Source: Aulosira sp. FACHB-615
GTDB taxonomy: Bacteria; Cyanobacteriota; Cyanobacteriia; Cyanobacteriales; Nostocaceae
Reading direction: 5' to 3'
NCBI RefSeq assembly: GCF_014698045.1
Contig: NZ_JACJSE010000004.1
Span: 506,300-570,299 of the forward strand
Length of the DNA: 64,000 nucleotides
The translations under genes were made by a program, and so were the position numbers. Shown here piece after piece: positions 53,414-62,496 of this stretch (its first letter is position 1; every line of letters starts with the position of its first letter). Under the pieces are notes generated by a model that was given only the letters and a program-made list of their open reading frames with translations, had not been told where the DNA came from and searched no databases.

Positions 53414-53689
53414 TCAACCTGATATTTGATTTTGGTGATGACTTGGGGCTAGACGTTGCCACAATGTCTGATACAGTGTTTCTGGCACTGATGCTTGTAG
53501 CGATCGCCCTAATCTATTCTTTTTTTGTGCCGTTTGCAAACAAGTTGCTTGCGGACAAAGATAGGCAGAGCGCCCCATGCCCTCATCTAATTGTACCTTT
53601 CCAGATGGAAAGACGCGGATTATCCGCCAAAAGTCTTGCTTCAAGCCGACTTTGCGGCAACTAATACAACGCCGATAATTCGGTTTCAT
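53414..53689 (-). CDS. ylxR: YlxR family RNA-binding protein
   Basis: This 91-residue protein has the YlxR (DUF448/RnpM) pattern: YRRCISCRKVGLKQDFWRIIRV at the N-terminus, then GRSAYLCPQATCLQTAQKKNRLGRSLQASVPETLYQTL. The GRSAYLC block is the most conserved. The family binds RNA and has been linked to RNase P control in other bacteria. It lies between nusA and infB, its usual place. Confidence 0.93.
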   Translation of the reverse strand: MKPNYRRCISCRKVGLKQDFWRIIRVFPSGKVQLDEGMGRSAYLCPQATCLQTAQKKNRLGRSLQASVPETLYQTLWQRLAPSHHQNQISG

Positions 53690-54011
53690 CAGTTTTTTAT
53701 AGGCATGAAGTCAAACAATTGAGAATTTTGGATTTACCTCCCTAAATGAATAATCATGGCTGAACCGGAATTTTAAATTTTTTATTAATTCCATCAGCAA
53801 ATTATGACTCAGTAGTTTTATAGCAAAGTTAAGCTATTACAGCTAACCTTTTACTAATACCTCATATTTTCTCAAGTAATTATTAAAACTCTTCCTGAGC
53901 TAAATATTAGCAGAACTATAGCCATCGTATTTGCTTTCTCCCGTACTGGTTGAGGCGGAGATTTGTTGCTAATTCCTATATAGACTGCTGTTTCTCCAGA
54001 AAATTAAGAAA
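53690..54011. other. gap between nusA and ylxR
   Basis: About 320 AT-rich bases with no gene and no clear hairpin. Confidence 0.5.
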
Positions 54012-55325
54012 TTATTCTGTTTCATCCAGATCAAAAGATTCATCGTCTAATTCTTGTTGATTTTCTGCATCTAATTCTTCGAGTTCCAGATCATCATCTT
54101 CTAAGTCGATGTCATCTTCCTCTAGTTCCATTTGTTCTTGCTCTAGTTGAGCTTGGGCGCGGACAGCTGCAAATTTCTCATCTTCGCCTGCATGGTCGTA
54201 CTTGGCTTTATCTTTAATATCGATTTTCCAACCTGTTAAGCGAGCCGCGAGGCGGACGTTTTGACCTTCTTTCCCAATTGCCAAACTCAGTTGATCTTCG
54301 GCTACTAAGACGTGAGTTTGCCGCGTTTCCGGGTCCATAAGGCGGACTTCATCTACTCTGGCTGGGCTTAAGGCGTTGGCAATATATGTGGCTGGGTCGG
54401 GCGACCAACGAATTACATCGATTTTTTCGCCGCGTAATTCATTCACTACTACTTGAATGCGTGATCCCCGTGCGCCAATACAAGCACCTACTGGGTCAAC
54501 ATCTCGATCTAAGGTGTCTACCGCGATTTTAGTCCGGGGGCCAACATAACGCGATGGCGGATTTGCTTCCCGTGCGACAGCGACTATCCGCACCACTTCA
54601 TCTTCAATTTCTGGAACTTCATTGGCAAACAAATAAACCACTAACCCTGCATCAGCGCGGGATACTAAAAGCTGTGGCCCCCGTTGTTGCCCTTGGGAAA
54701 CTTTCTTGAGGTAGACCTTGAAGGTGGCATTGGCACGATAATTATCGTTTGGTAGCTGTTCCCGTTTTGGTAATTCGGCTTCTACTTCTGGCTGACCAAA
54801 AGTACTGCTAACTGCCAAAATAACTGATTGTCTTTCAAAGCGCAGCACTCTGGCTTGCAAGACGGTTCCTTCTAAATCTTGGAACTCTTCTTGCACCATT
54901 TGGCGTTGTTGATCCCGTAATTTTTGGGCTAGAACTTGCTTGGTTTGCATAGCGGCCATCCGACCAAATTCGCCTTGATCGGGGGTGACATCCAAAACTA
55001 CAGAATCACCTAATTGGGCTTCGGGCGCAACTTGCTGCACTTCGTCTAAAGAAATTTGATGGTCGGTGTTGTTAACTTCTTCAACAATGGTTTTGGTGGA
55101 GAGGACGCGAAATCCTTCTTCATCAATATCGAGTTCCACTTCAAAATTGTCAAAATAGTCTTCATCAAATTGCCTGCGTTCTATATTTTGAGCGCGGCGA
55201 TAACGTTCATAACCTTTGAGTAGTGCTTCTCGAATGGCTGATTGCACTGCTAACCGTGGTAAGTTGCGCTCCCGACTAATGCTTTCAATTAATTCTTTTA
55301 ATCCTGGTAGACTAACCATTGACAT
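54012..55325 (-). CDS. nusA: transcription termination/antitermination factor NusA
   Basis: From the ATG at 55325, which has AAAGGAGA at the right distance (an upstream TTG overlaps that site), the protein has 437 residues. The N-terminal RNA polymerase-binding domain (LIESISRERNLPRLAVQSAIREALLKGYERY) is followed by the S1 domain and two KH domains (DPVGACIGARGSRIQVVVNELRGEKIDVI, QLSLAIGKEGQNVRLAARLTGWKIDI). The C-terminus is acidic and lacks the extra AR domains of enterobacteria, as usual in cyanobacteria. Confidence 0.97.
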   Translation of the reverse strand: MSMVSLPGLKELIESISRERNLPRLAVQSAIREALLKGYERYRRAQNIERRQFDEDYFDNFEVELDIDEEGFRVLSTKTIVEEVNNTDHQISLDEVQQVAPEAQLGDSVVLDVTPDQGEFGRMAAMQTKQVLAQKLRDQQRQMVQEEFQDLEGTVLQARVLRFERQSVILAVSSTFGQPEVEAELPKREQLPNDNYRANATFKVYLKKVSQGQQRGPQLLVSRADAGLVVYLFANEVPEIEDEVVRIVAVAREANPPSRYVGPRTKIAVDTLDRDVDPVGACIGARGSRIQVVVNELRGEKIDVIRWSPDPATYIANALSPARVDEVRLMDPETRQTHVLVAEDQLSLAIGKEGQNVRLAARLTGWKIDIKDKAKYDHAGEDEKFAAVRAQAQLEQEQMELEEDDIDLEDDDLELEELDAENQQELDDESFDLDETE

Positions 55326-55441
55326 AAGCAATCTCCTTTAAAAGTAAGGGAATAGGGGAGCCAGTGCCGTGCGGAGGTTTCCTCAGTTGAGGCAACTGGC
55401 ATAGTAGGGAGTAGGAAAAAGCATTAAGGAATAGGGATTAG

Positions 55442-55500
55442 AGAAAAGATTGAATCTAGTCCCTAGTCCCTAGCCTCTAATCTCTAGACCCTCATCCCTC
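55442..55500. repeat. CCCTAGTCCCTAGCCTCTAA array between rimP and nusA
   Basis: Seven-base units of the same family as 26831-26880, between the rimP stop and nusA start. Confidence 0.75.
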
Positions 55501-55502
55501 GT

Positions 55503-55964
55503 TTATCGACGTTCGTCTAGTTGCACCCTAGTAATGAGAGAACGAGGAATTTCCACTACCCGACCTTTTTGATTTAAATAAATGTTGGTTTCATCCCGGC
55601 GAATCAACTGACCATTCCACTCTGTTTGTCCTTCATGGGGTGGCGAAGTGGAAACAATCACAGGAAATCCTTTGAAGGAGATAAATTCCCGGTCAGTTAC
55701 CAATTGGCGTGAAATACCTGGACTAGACACCTCCAAGACATAGGCATCTGGAATGATCTCCTCTGCATCTAAGCAGGCTTCTAAAGCGCGGCTCATCCTT
55801 TCACAATCATCCAAACCAGTATCTTGCTGGGGATTACGGATGTCTACCCGCAATACTGGTGGACGTTGGTTAGTGTGAAAAACTGCACCAACGACTTCTA
55901 ATCCCAGTTGTTCTGCTACTGGTGTCGCCAATTCGATAATTTGTGGGACTAACGGATGAGTCAT
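55503..55964 (-). CDS. rimP: ribosome maturation factor RimP
   Basis: From the ATG at 55964 the protein has 153 residues and begins MTHPLVPQIIELATPVAEQL, the family start; an upstream in-frame start at 56000 would lie inside a terminator hairpin. RimP blocks: VGAVFHTNQRPPVLRVDIRNP, GLDDCERMSRALEACLD, YVLEVSSPGISRQL. It assists 30S subunit assembly. It leads the rimP-nusA-ylxR-infB operon. Confidence 0.96.
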   Translation of the reverse strand: MTHPLVPQIIELATPVAEQLGLEVVGAVFHTNQRPPVLRVDIRNPQQDTGLDDCERMSRALEACLDAEEIIPDAYVLEVSSPGISRQLVTDREFISFKGFPVIVSTSPPHEGQTEWNGQLIRRDETNIYLNQKGRVVEIPRSLITRVQLDERR

Positions 55965-55977
55965 GCGAAATTTCAAT

Positions 55978-56002
55978 AAAAAAAGTGGGCTTCGACCCAC
56001 TT
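55978..56002 (-). terminator. terminator or attenuator hairpin in the rimP leader
   Basis: On the minus strand AAGTGGG and CCCACTT pair across a six-base TCGAAG loop and are followed by seven T, then ATG of rimP 14 bases later. This has full intrinsic-terminator form. It either ends the upstream transcript or controls the operon by attenuation. Confidence 0.8.
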
Positions 56003-56161
56003 CCTGCGATAGGGATATCTTCCAAGAAGTCTTGTAACGAACTGATGATAGTTCGCCCTAAATTGAGTGTAGCGCATTTCTCTAAGAGTCAATAGTTAAA
56101 TGGTCATTTGTTATTAGTCAGTGGTCAATGGTCAAAAGGCACGAAGATAAAATTTAACACT

Positions 56162-57616
56162 TCATATTTTTTTCTCTCTCATTTCGACGATCGCAGTACT
56201 TTGCTCAACGATGGGCTGAATATATGATTGTGTTCTTAGCTGTCTGGTTTGCTCGACAATGCTTTCTATATCTTCTTGGGATAGACGTTGAACGTAGTTG
56301 AGCTTGACTTCTTCTAAGAAATCAAATAACAAGCTTTGAATTTCGGCTGTGACTTTTTTTTGCTGTACTTCTGCGCCTAAAGCGTTGGTGAAGCTTTGGG
56401 CGAGTTGGGTTGTAAGTTTTGCACCTACGGGATCTTGGATAGCACTGACTAAAACACTGTATAAGCTGGTGGTGATTTGAGTTGCTAATTGTTCGCTGAG
56501 TTGGGTTTGAGCTTGTCCGATGGCGGGGAAGGCTTGGAGGTTGCGGTAAAGGGGAACTTGATTGAGTACTGTGTCAATGTTGTGGCGCAAAATTGCCGCT
56601 ATGTCGGGCTGAATTTTGGGTAAAACTTCATAGACGACGGTTTGGGTTACAATCCCGGCGATCGCTTCAATTTCATTAACATTATTAATATCTACATAGG
56701 GACGTAGGTTTTCTTGTTGCGATATCCAACGGGTAAAATCTCCTTGTTTAATCGAAATTTGAATTTGGTTGATCACCCGCACCACCACAATTTCCGTAAG
56801 TTCCTCAGCAAAATTCGCTACAACTGTTTGATTGATTTGGCGCTGTAATGGTTGCAGATTTAATAGTTGCGCTTGGTCGAGTCGCACAACTACAGGTATA
56901 AATCGCAACCATCGCCAAAACGGCATCAGCAGCAATAAGTCATAGCAACGGTCAAATACTGCATTTAACAAGCTAGAACCAGGGTGGCGACGCTTGATGT
57001 AAAAGATGCGTGCGAGAAACTCGATCGCAAAGATAGTGACAAATGGTAGGTCTATTAGCCAAAAATCATCGAGATATTCGCTATTTTCACCGATTTGGCG
57101 GTAATAGTTGCTGGCGATTAAAGGGCTAATTTTTTGGTTGAAAAAGGTAATTTCTTGATTCCAACCTTTCTGGGAGAGATAAGCTTGACTCCAGAAAGTG
57201 GCAAAGGATTGCTTGGCGGAATCTTTACCGATGCGATCGCGCATTCTGTTTTTAATTTTTTCCAGAGTACCACTCTTGCCAACCCCAGCAAATGGGTTAC
57301 TATCAATCATCTCCCCACTCAGGCGGGTGAGTTCGTCTAGTTTTACCTTCGCCTGTGGAGATGTTAAACCTGTCTGGTTGACTTGTTCTTTGAGCGCATC
57401 TACCGCTTTTAAATAACTTTGAGTTTCTCTATGGGCAGCAATCCCCTTAATGGGATCATAAATTTGCGTAATTTGAGGTAATCGCCGCAAATAAAAATCA
57501 CGCCATTGTACATAAGTCAAATCAAACACAACTAAACCTAAGTTGACTGTGGCCACCAGTGCCATCAACCTTTCAAACCAAAGTTTTTTGTGTTTTGGCA
57601 AGGTTTGATTAACCAT
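56162..57616 (-). CDS. hypothetical membrane protein, 484 residues
   Basis: Not recognised. A membrane helix near residues 15-35 (LMALVATVNLGLVVFDLTYV) is followed by a soluble loop, then two hydrophobic stretches near 185-235 (DLPFVTIFAIEFLARIFYI; CYDLLLLMPFWRWLRFIPVVVRL) with an ion-channel-like spacing. The last 240 residues are helical and amphipathic, with long alternating charges. It could be a scaffold or channel-like protein; similar proteins appear in other cyanobacteria. It is upstream of rimP but separated by a terminator. Confidence 0.7.
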   Translation of the reverse strand: MVNQTLPKHKKLWFERLMALVATVNLGLVVFDLTYVQWRDFYLRRLPQITQIYDPIKGIAAHRETQSYLKAVDALKEQVNQTGLTSPQAKVKLDELTRLSGEMIDSNPFAGVGKSGTLEKIKNRMRDRIGKDSAKQSFATFWSQAYLSQKGWNQEITFFNQKISPLIASNYYRQIGENSEYLDDFWLIDLPFVTIFAIEFLARIFYIKRRHPGSSLLNAVFDRCYDLLLLMPFWRWLRFIPVVVRLDQAQLLNLQPLQRQINQTVVANFAEELTEIVVVRVINQIQISIKQGDFTRWISQQENLRPYVDINNVNEIEAIAGIVTQTVVYEVLPKIQPDIAAILRHNIDTVLNQVPLYRNLQAFPAIGQAQTQLSEQLATQITTSLYSVLVSAIQDPVGAKLTTQLAQSFTNALGAEVQQKKVTAEIQSLLFDFLEEVKLNYVQRLSQEDIESIVEQTRQLRTQSYIQPIVEQSTAIVEMREKKI

Positions 57617-57855
57617 TTTTTTGTTTTAGATTATACAAGTTTTAAGTATTTAGTTATAACCCAATTAGAGAGTTGAGAAGTAGACATAGAAAATCTAAAT
57701 ACTTCTCCAGCCAGATTGCCAAAAATTTATATCAATATAAATTAATTAATTTTAATTAATCACAAATGATTAAACATTGAGACAAAAGTCTTCCAGAAAC
57801 GTAAAATGCACCTGTTAATCATATAATGCTGATTTAACTGCAAGGAGTTTGAGAT

Positions 57856-58500
57856 ATGTGGTGTGGGTTTAATAAATCCAGCGCGATTATTGCGGCTACT
57901 TGCCTAGTAAGCGCCGGTGTAATCATTTCTGACAGTTCCTTTGCTGCCCGTCAACGTAACTATACACCCCAAGAATTTCGGGCTGTGTTGCATGGGCTAG
58001 GTTACAAAGTTAAAGTCTCCAATACACCTTTAACCGACGAGGAAACTAAAAAAGCAATCCGCGATTTTCAAAAAGGCTACAAGCTTGGTGTAGACGGGAT
58101 AGCCGGGCCAAAAACCCAAGACTTTGCTGCTAATATTGTGCAGATTCTCCAAGCCAATTTAAATGTAGTACTTAAGCCTAATCCGCCTCTTCCCCGCGAT
58201 CAATTTTTTGGCCCGCGTACCGAACAGTTAATCAAGGAATATCAGAAAAAAAATCAGCTTTCAGAAACTGGAATTGCTGATTTAGCACTCCGTCAGAAGC
58301 TAGATGCAGCAGCAAAGGAAGTTATAGGTAAACCTAAACCTCAGCCAACGGCTAAACCGACAGCTAAACCGACAGTTCAACCAAATACGACATCAACGCC
58401 AACACCAGCCGCGTCACCAACACCCATACCAACGCTAACACCAACGGAGATACCAAAGCCTACAGCAACACCAGCAGTTTCACCAACACCAACACCTTAA
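57856..58500 (+). CDS. peptidoglycan-binding domain protein with Pro/Thr-rich tail
   Basis: A 214-residue exported protein. The signal peptide (SSAIIAATCLVSAGVIISDSSFA) is followed by two peptidoglycan-binding type 1 domains (TPLTDEETKKAIRDFQKGYKLGVDGIAGPKTQ; PRDQFFGPRTEQLIKEYQKKNQLSETGIADLALRQKL). The last 50 residues are a Pro/Thr/Ala repeat (KPTAKPT, TPTPAASPTPIP). It probably lies in the periplasm bound to the cell wall. The tail is encoded by simple repeats. Confidence 0.87.
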   Translation: MWCGFNKSSAIIAATCLVSAGVIISDSSFAARQRNYTPQEFRAVLHGLGYKVKVSNTPLTDEETKKAIRDFQKGYKLGVDGIAGPKTQDFAANIVQILQANLNVVLKPNPPLPRDQFFGPRTEQLIKEYQKKNQLSETGIADLALRQKLDAAAKEVIGKPKPQPTAKPTAKPTVQPNTTSTPTPAASPTPIPTLTPTEIPKPTATPAVSPTPTP

Positions 58501-58551
58501 ATGTGATAGCTGCTGTAGTCAGATAGATAAACTCAGCACTCAGCACTTAAT

Positions 58552-59433
58552 CTAAGCTTCTTCTAAAGGTCTACCTTTTGGTGTTGGTAAAATTGGACGA
58601 CGGTCATCATAAGGCATAGGAATATACTGGACAGTTGGCCGTCCTCCCTGGGGTTGGGGATACAAATCCATCAAGTCATAAATAGAACGGGGTAGTCCGA
58701 CTGTGACAGGTAAACCCATTTCTGTTGCTTCTTCCACCGTGACAGGATAATCGTGCGTCACACGTCCAGTTGTCAAAGCATCGATAATCGGTTCAATATT
58801 TTCGGGCTGAACCTTTTGTTTAGGGATGTTATCTTTTAGCAGCGTCCGCACAAAGCGTTGTACTTGTTGAATGGCTTTTTCTGCTTGGTCAGCCATAATT
58901 AAAGTCTGGTCATCAATCTCGCTGATGGGTTTATCTTTAACTACCTTTAAAATACTGGCTGCGGGGAGGTTGCCTAATTGGGGATCAACAGGCCCTAAAA
59001 CAGCGTTTGCATCCATACAAATTTCATCAGCAGCCAAAGCCAGCATTGTGCCACCACTCATAGCATAGTGTGGGATAAAAACTGTCACCTTGGAAGGGTG
59101 ACGAATTAACGCCCTAGCAATTTGTTCGGTAGCGAGTACCAAACCGCCAGGAGTATGCAGAATCAAATCAATGGGAACATCTGGGGGTGTGAGGCGAATT
59201 GCCCGCAAGATTTGTTCTGAATCTTCGATTGTGATGTAGCGTGATAGAGGAATACCCAGTAAACTGATAGATTCTTGACGGTGGATAAGTAATATCACCC
59301 GCGTTTTGCGTTCCTGTTGAAATTCTTGTAAGGCGCGAAAACGCTGATATTCTACTTGGCGCTTTTGCCAGAGGGGTTGTAGGGAAGAAAGCAGTAGAAA
59401 AATCCAGAATACATCACCAATACCAAAGCCCAT
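58552..59433 (-). CDS. SDH/SppA-type Clp-fold membrane serine protease
   Basis: This 293-residue protein has an N-terminal membrane helix (IGDVFWIFLLLSSLQPLW) and a ClpP/SppA-like fold (serine dehydrogenase proteinase family). Visible parts: ILHTPGGLVLATEQIA, the nucleophile serine in IPHYAMSGGTMLALAADEI, and VLGPVDPQLGNLPAASI. The membrane anchor and lack of a ClpX partner suggest degradation of membrane or signal peptides. Convergent with the peptidoglycan-binding protein gene. Confidence 0.88.
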   Translation of the reverse strand: MGFGIGDVFWIFLLLSSLQPLWQKRQVEYQRFRALQEFQQERKTRVILLIHRQESISLLGIPLSRYITIEDSEQILRAIRLTPPDVPIDLILHTPGGLVLATEQIARALIRHPSKVTVFIPHYAMSGGTMLALAADEICMDANAVLGPVDPQLGNLPAASILKVVKDKPISEIDDQTLIMADQAEKAIQQVQRFVRTLLKDNIPKQKVQPENIEPIIDALTTGRVTHDYPVTVEEATEMGLPVTVGLPRSIYDLMDLYPQPQGGRPTVQYIPMPYDDRRPILPTPKGRPLEEA

Positions 59434-59620
59434 AGGTTTGATTGTCCAAAAATAACGGTTATCGTCATTTATTGTGACAATTTTTAATTCATAGCAGGTC
59501 TATCTAGGGGTGTAGGGTAGGAAAGAGCGACAGGGAAGACAAGGAAGACAAGGTTGATGGGTAAGCCAAGATTTTTTGTATTTACAAATTACTATAATTT
59601 ACTCAGGTTATTTAGGCAGA

Positions 59621-61324
59621 TTAAGCATTATTAATTTTATTTATTTTGTCAATAATTATACTTTCATAATTGTGATACTCTTGTTGTCTAGTGATAGCTA
59701 ATGCTCGTTGATAATGTTCAATAGCTTGAGATTTTTGGTTTAGTATAATAAATAACTCAGCTATATTTTCAAGATTTTCTATTTGACTCAAAGAGTTACC
59801 TAACTGTTGACGAATTATCAAAGAATTTTGATAGTGTTCCAATGCTTTTTCATATTCGTTTAACTGTCTATACATGGAACCTAAAATATCAAGAGTATCA
59901 CTTTCACTCATTCTATCTCCAATTTCTTGGCTAATAGTGAGAGCTGCTTGCAGAGATTCATTTGCTTGAGAATATTTTTCTAAATAACAATAGAGTTTCC
60001 CCATTAAATACAGAGCTTCGGCTTGACCAGGAATAACACCGATTTTTCTTCTCAGAGCCAAGGCAAGTTCATAGTAAGTTAATGCTTTTTCAAATTCTTT
60101 TAAACTAGAATTAAGTAGTCCTAAATTACTTAATATAGTAGCTTCTGTATCACGATCGCCAGTTTTACTAGCTATCACTAACGCCTCTTGATAGTATTCT
60201 AAAGCTGCTGAATATTCTCCATAGCGATAGTAGATTTGAGCTATATTATTGAGAGTTGTACCTTGACTATTTAACTCTCCTATTTCTTGTTGTAAATTTA
60301 AAGCTTCTTTATAGTATTGAATTGCTTTAGGATAGTCTTCTAAAAAAGTATAAACTGCTCCAATATTATTTAATGTAGTGCCTTCATTTTTCCTGGCTCC
60401 TATTTCTCGACGGATTGATAAAGCTTGATGATAATAATTTAATGCTTCATTATATTTTCCTATCTGGTCATAAACACCTCCAAAATTATGGAGTGTAGTG
60501 GCTTCATTGGTGCGATCGCCTATTTTTTTAGCAATTTTTAAAGCTTTATTATAGTATTCTAAAGCTTTCGAGTATTGCCCTAGATTACGATAAATAGCAC
60601 CTATATTGTTCAGAGAAGAAACTTGACCTGATAAATGATTATTTTCTATTTCAATAGTAAGACATTGCTGATATAGTTCTAATGCTTTTTCATATTGACT
60701 TAAATCACTATAAACTGAGCCTAGGTTATTAAGCACAGCCGCCTCACCATTACGATTACTTTTATTTTGATAAATCTTTAAGGCTTCTTGATATTTTTGT
60801 AATGCGTTTTGTGGTTCTCCTAGGCTTTCATAAATTAAGCCAGTATTATTGAGATTAGTAGCTTCATTAGATAAGTCTCCTATTTCTCTACTAATGATTA
60901 AAGACTGATTATAATGTCTGATGGCTTCTGAATATTGTCCTAACAAGTAATATACTGTGCCAATACCACAAAGCGTTTTTCCCTCCATTTTACGATCCAT
61001 GATTTGAAGATGAATAGACATAGCTTTTTCATAGATTTCTAAAGCTTTAGAATATTCGCCCATGCCACGATATGCGCTCCCAATACTACTAAGAGTATTA
61101 CCTTCATTTTGTAAGTCATGAATTTTTTGAAAATAATATAGAGCATCAATATACTGGTTTAAAGCATCTTGATACCGTCCTTGATTATATAAACTAAGTC
61201 CAAGATTAGAATGTGTTAATGCGTCTGCTTGATGCTGTTGTTTAATTAAAAACTTAACTAATCGATGAATAGCTTTGATGGGCTTAAGTAAAAGTGAAGC
61301 TAGGACACGTAGGTAAGATAGCAC
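59621..61324 (-). CDS. tetratricopeptide repeat protein
   Basis: This 567-residue protein consists almost wholly of about twelve 40-residue TPRs of the kinesin light chain type (for example EATTLHNFGGVYDQIGKYNEALNYYHQALSIRREIG). A short N-terminal basic and hydrophobic stretch (MLSYLRVLASLLLKPIKAIHRLVKFLIKQQ) could tether it to a membrane. It would serve as a protein-protein scaffold. No catalytic domain, unlike the CHAT-TPR protein at 20971, whose repeats are a different, more uniform set. Confidence 0.9.
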   Translation of the reverse strand: MLSYLRVLASLLLKPIKAIHRLVKFLIKQQHQADALTHSNLGLSLYNQGRYQDALNQYIDALYYFQKIHDLQNEGNTLSSIGSAYRGMGEYSKALEIYEKAMSIHLQIMDRKMEGKTLCGIGTVYYLLGQYSEAIRHYNQSLIISREIGDLSNEATNLNNTGLIYESLGEPQNALQKYQEALKIYQNKSNRNGEAAVLNNLGSVYSDLSQYEKALELYQQCLTIEIENNHLSGQVSSLNNIGAIYRNLGQYSKALEYYNKALKIAKKIGDRTNEATTLHNFGGVYDQIGKYNEALNYYHQALSIRREIGARKNEGTTLNNIGAVYTFLEDYPKAIQYYKEALNLQQEIGELNSQGTTLNNIAQIYYRYGEYSAALEYYQEALVIASKTGDRDTEATILSNLGLLNSSLKEFEKALTYYELALALRRKIGVIPGQAEALYLMGKLYCYLEKYSQANESLQAALTISQEIGDRMSESDTLDILGSMYRQLNEYEKALEHYQNSLIIRQQLGNSLSQIENLENIAELFIILNQKSQAIEHYQRALAITRQQEYHNYESIIIDKINKINNA

Positions 61325-61644
61325 TATAACCTCAAAAATTTAGCTTTTGAACTTAAACCTATTCTTCCCAACTAGAAACCTCAAAAATAATTTTTTCATA
61401 AAAAACTCTGTTTTAATTATGTAGCGACTGTCTTAAAGGTCAAGCGGCTCTATTTCCGAAAACGGTGCGGTTGCTTGTGAAGTATGTAATTATTAAAATA
61501 CATCCTTGGAAAACTACGGTAAAAGTCTATGTAGTCCTTCAGTCTCAATCAAATTCATTTCACTGGCGAATGCAAAAGTCCTCTCTTAATTCCGGGAAAG
61601 TTCGCCACGCCGTTATTTGATTGCAGTCACCAAGGTAAAAAGTC
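61325..61644. other. intergenic region before the RNA ligase gene
   Basis: AT-rich divergent region; no gene, repeat array or clear hairpin seen. It should hold the promoter for the repair pair. Confidence 0.5.
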
Positions 61645-62430
61645 ATGGAACAAATTTATAAATATCCGCGTACCCATCACATCGAGGGTTCGCGGTTGCA
61701 GCCTGGGGATGAAGATTTAGACAGCGTTCCTTTTAGTGCAATTAAAAATCAGTATGTAGTCGTGGAAGAAAAAGTTGATGGCGCAAACGCCGCTATTAGC
61801 TTTACTTCTAACGGACAACTCAAATTGCAAAGCCGTGGACATTATTTAACAGGTGGTGCGAGAGAAAAGCACTTTAACTTATTTAAACAGTGGGCGCATA
61901 CTCGCGCCACCGCATTTTGGCAAGTTCTAGGGAGTCGGTTCATTTTGTTTGGTGAATGGCTGTATGCCAAGCACACTGTTTTTTACGATGCTTTACCTCA
62001 TTACTTCCTAGAATACGATGTGCTGGATTTAGAACAGCAAGTTTTTCTCAGCACCAAGAACCGTCAGCAGTTACTTGCAGATTTACCTTTAGTTTCTGTA
62101 CCTGTTTTATTTGCTGGCGAACTGAAATCTTATCAACAACTCATCGCCCTGCTGGGAAAATCCCATTATCAAACCCCTGCACATTTGCAGCGTTTCCAAC
62201 AAATTTGTCTGGAACAAGGCTTAGATGTCGAACGTTCCCTCAAACAAACTGACCAAAGTGCTTTGATGGAAGGTTTATATATTAAAGTCGAGCCACAAGC
62301 AACAGTAACAGCCCGTTATAAATATGTGCGTTCCAGCTTTTTAACTACCATTCAGCAGTCAGAGGGACATTGGCTAAACCGCCCAATAATTCCAAATCAA
62401 CTGCATCCTAGTGCAGATTTGTTTAGTTAA
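61645..62430 (+). CDS. RNA ligase family protein
   Basis: A 261-residue nucleotidyltransferase of the RNA ligase type. Motif I is EEKVDGAN, with the AMP-accepting lysine at about residue 43. Motif III is FILFGEWLYAKHTVFYD, motif IV EGLYIKVE, and motif V ARYKYVR. By family it seals 5'-phosphate and 3'-hydroxyl RNA (or nicked) ends with ATP. It is followed, after 66 bases and one palindrome, by an HD-kinase gene that would prepare such ends, so the two form a probable repair operon. Confidence 0.92.
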   Translation: MEQIYKYPRTHHIEGSRLQPGDEDLDSVPFSAIKNQYVVVEEKVDGANAAISFTSNGQLKLQSRGHYLTGGAREKHFNLFKQWAHTRATAFWQVLGSRFILFGEWLYAKHTVFYDALPHYFLEYDVLDLEQQVFLSTKNRQQLLADLPLVSVPVLFAGELKSYQQLIALLGKSHYQTPAHLQRFQQICLEQGLDVERSLKQTDQSALMEGLYIKVEPQATVTARYKYVRSSFLTTIQQSEGHWLNRPIIPNQLHPSADLFS

Positions 62431-62433
62431 AAA

Positions 62434-62464
62434 GATCCCCGACTTCTTAAATAAGTCGGGGATC
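62434..62464. repeat. 31-bp palindrome, copy 3
   Basis: Arms GATCCCCGACTT and AAGTCGGGGATC with a slightly imperfect centre. It is 4 bases after the RNA ligase stop and before the HD-kinase gene, so it may reduce read-through within the pair. Confidence 0.8.
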
Positions 62465-62496
62465 TGAAGCCTACTAATTTTTACAGGTATTTAATT

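Noticed and set aside
53338..53664. 108-codon plus-strand frame near ylxR
   Set aside because: It mostly overlaps ylxR in antisense. One hydrophobic stretch looks membrane-like, but ylxR is clearly the real gene.
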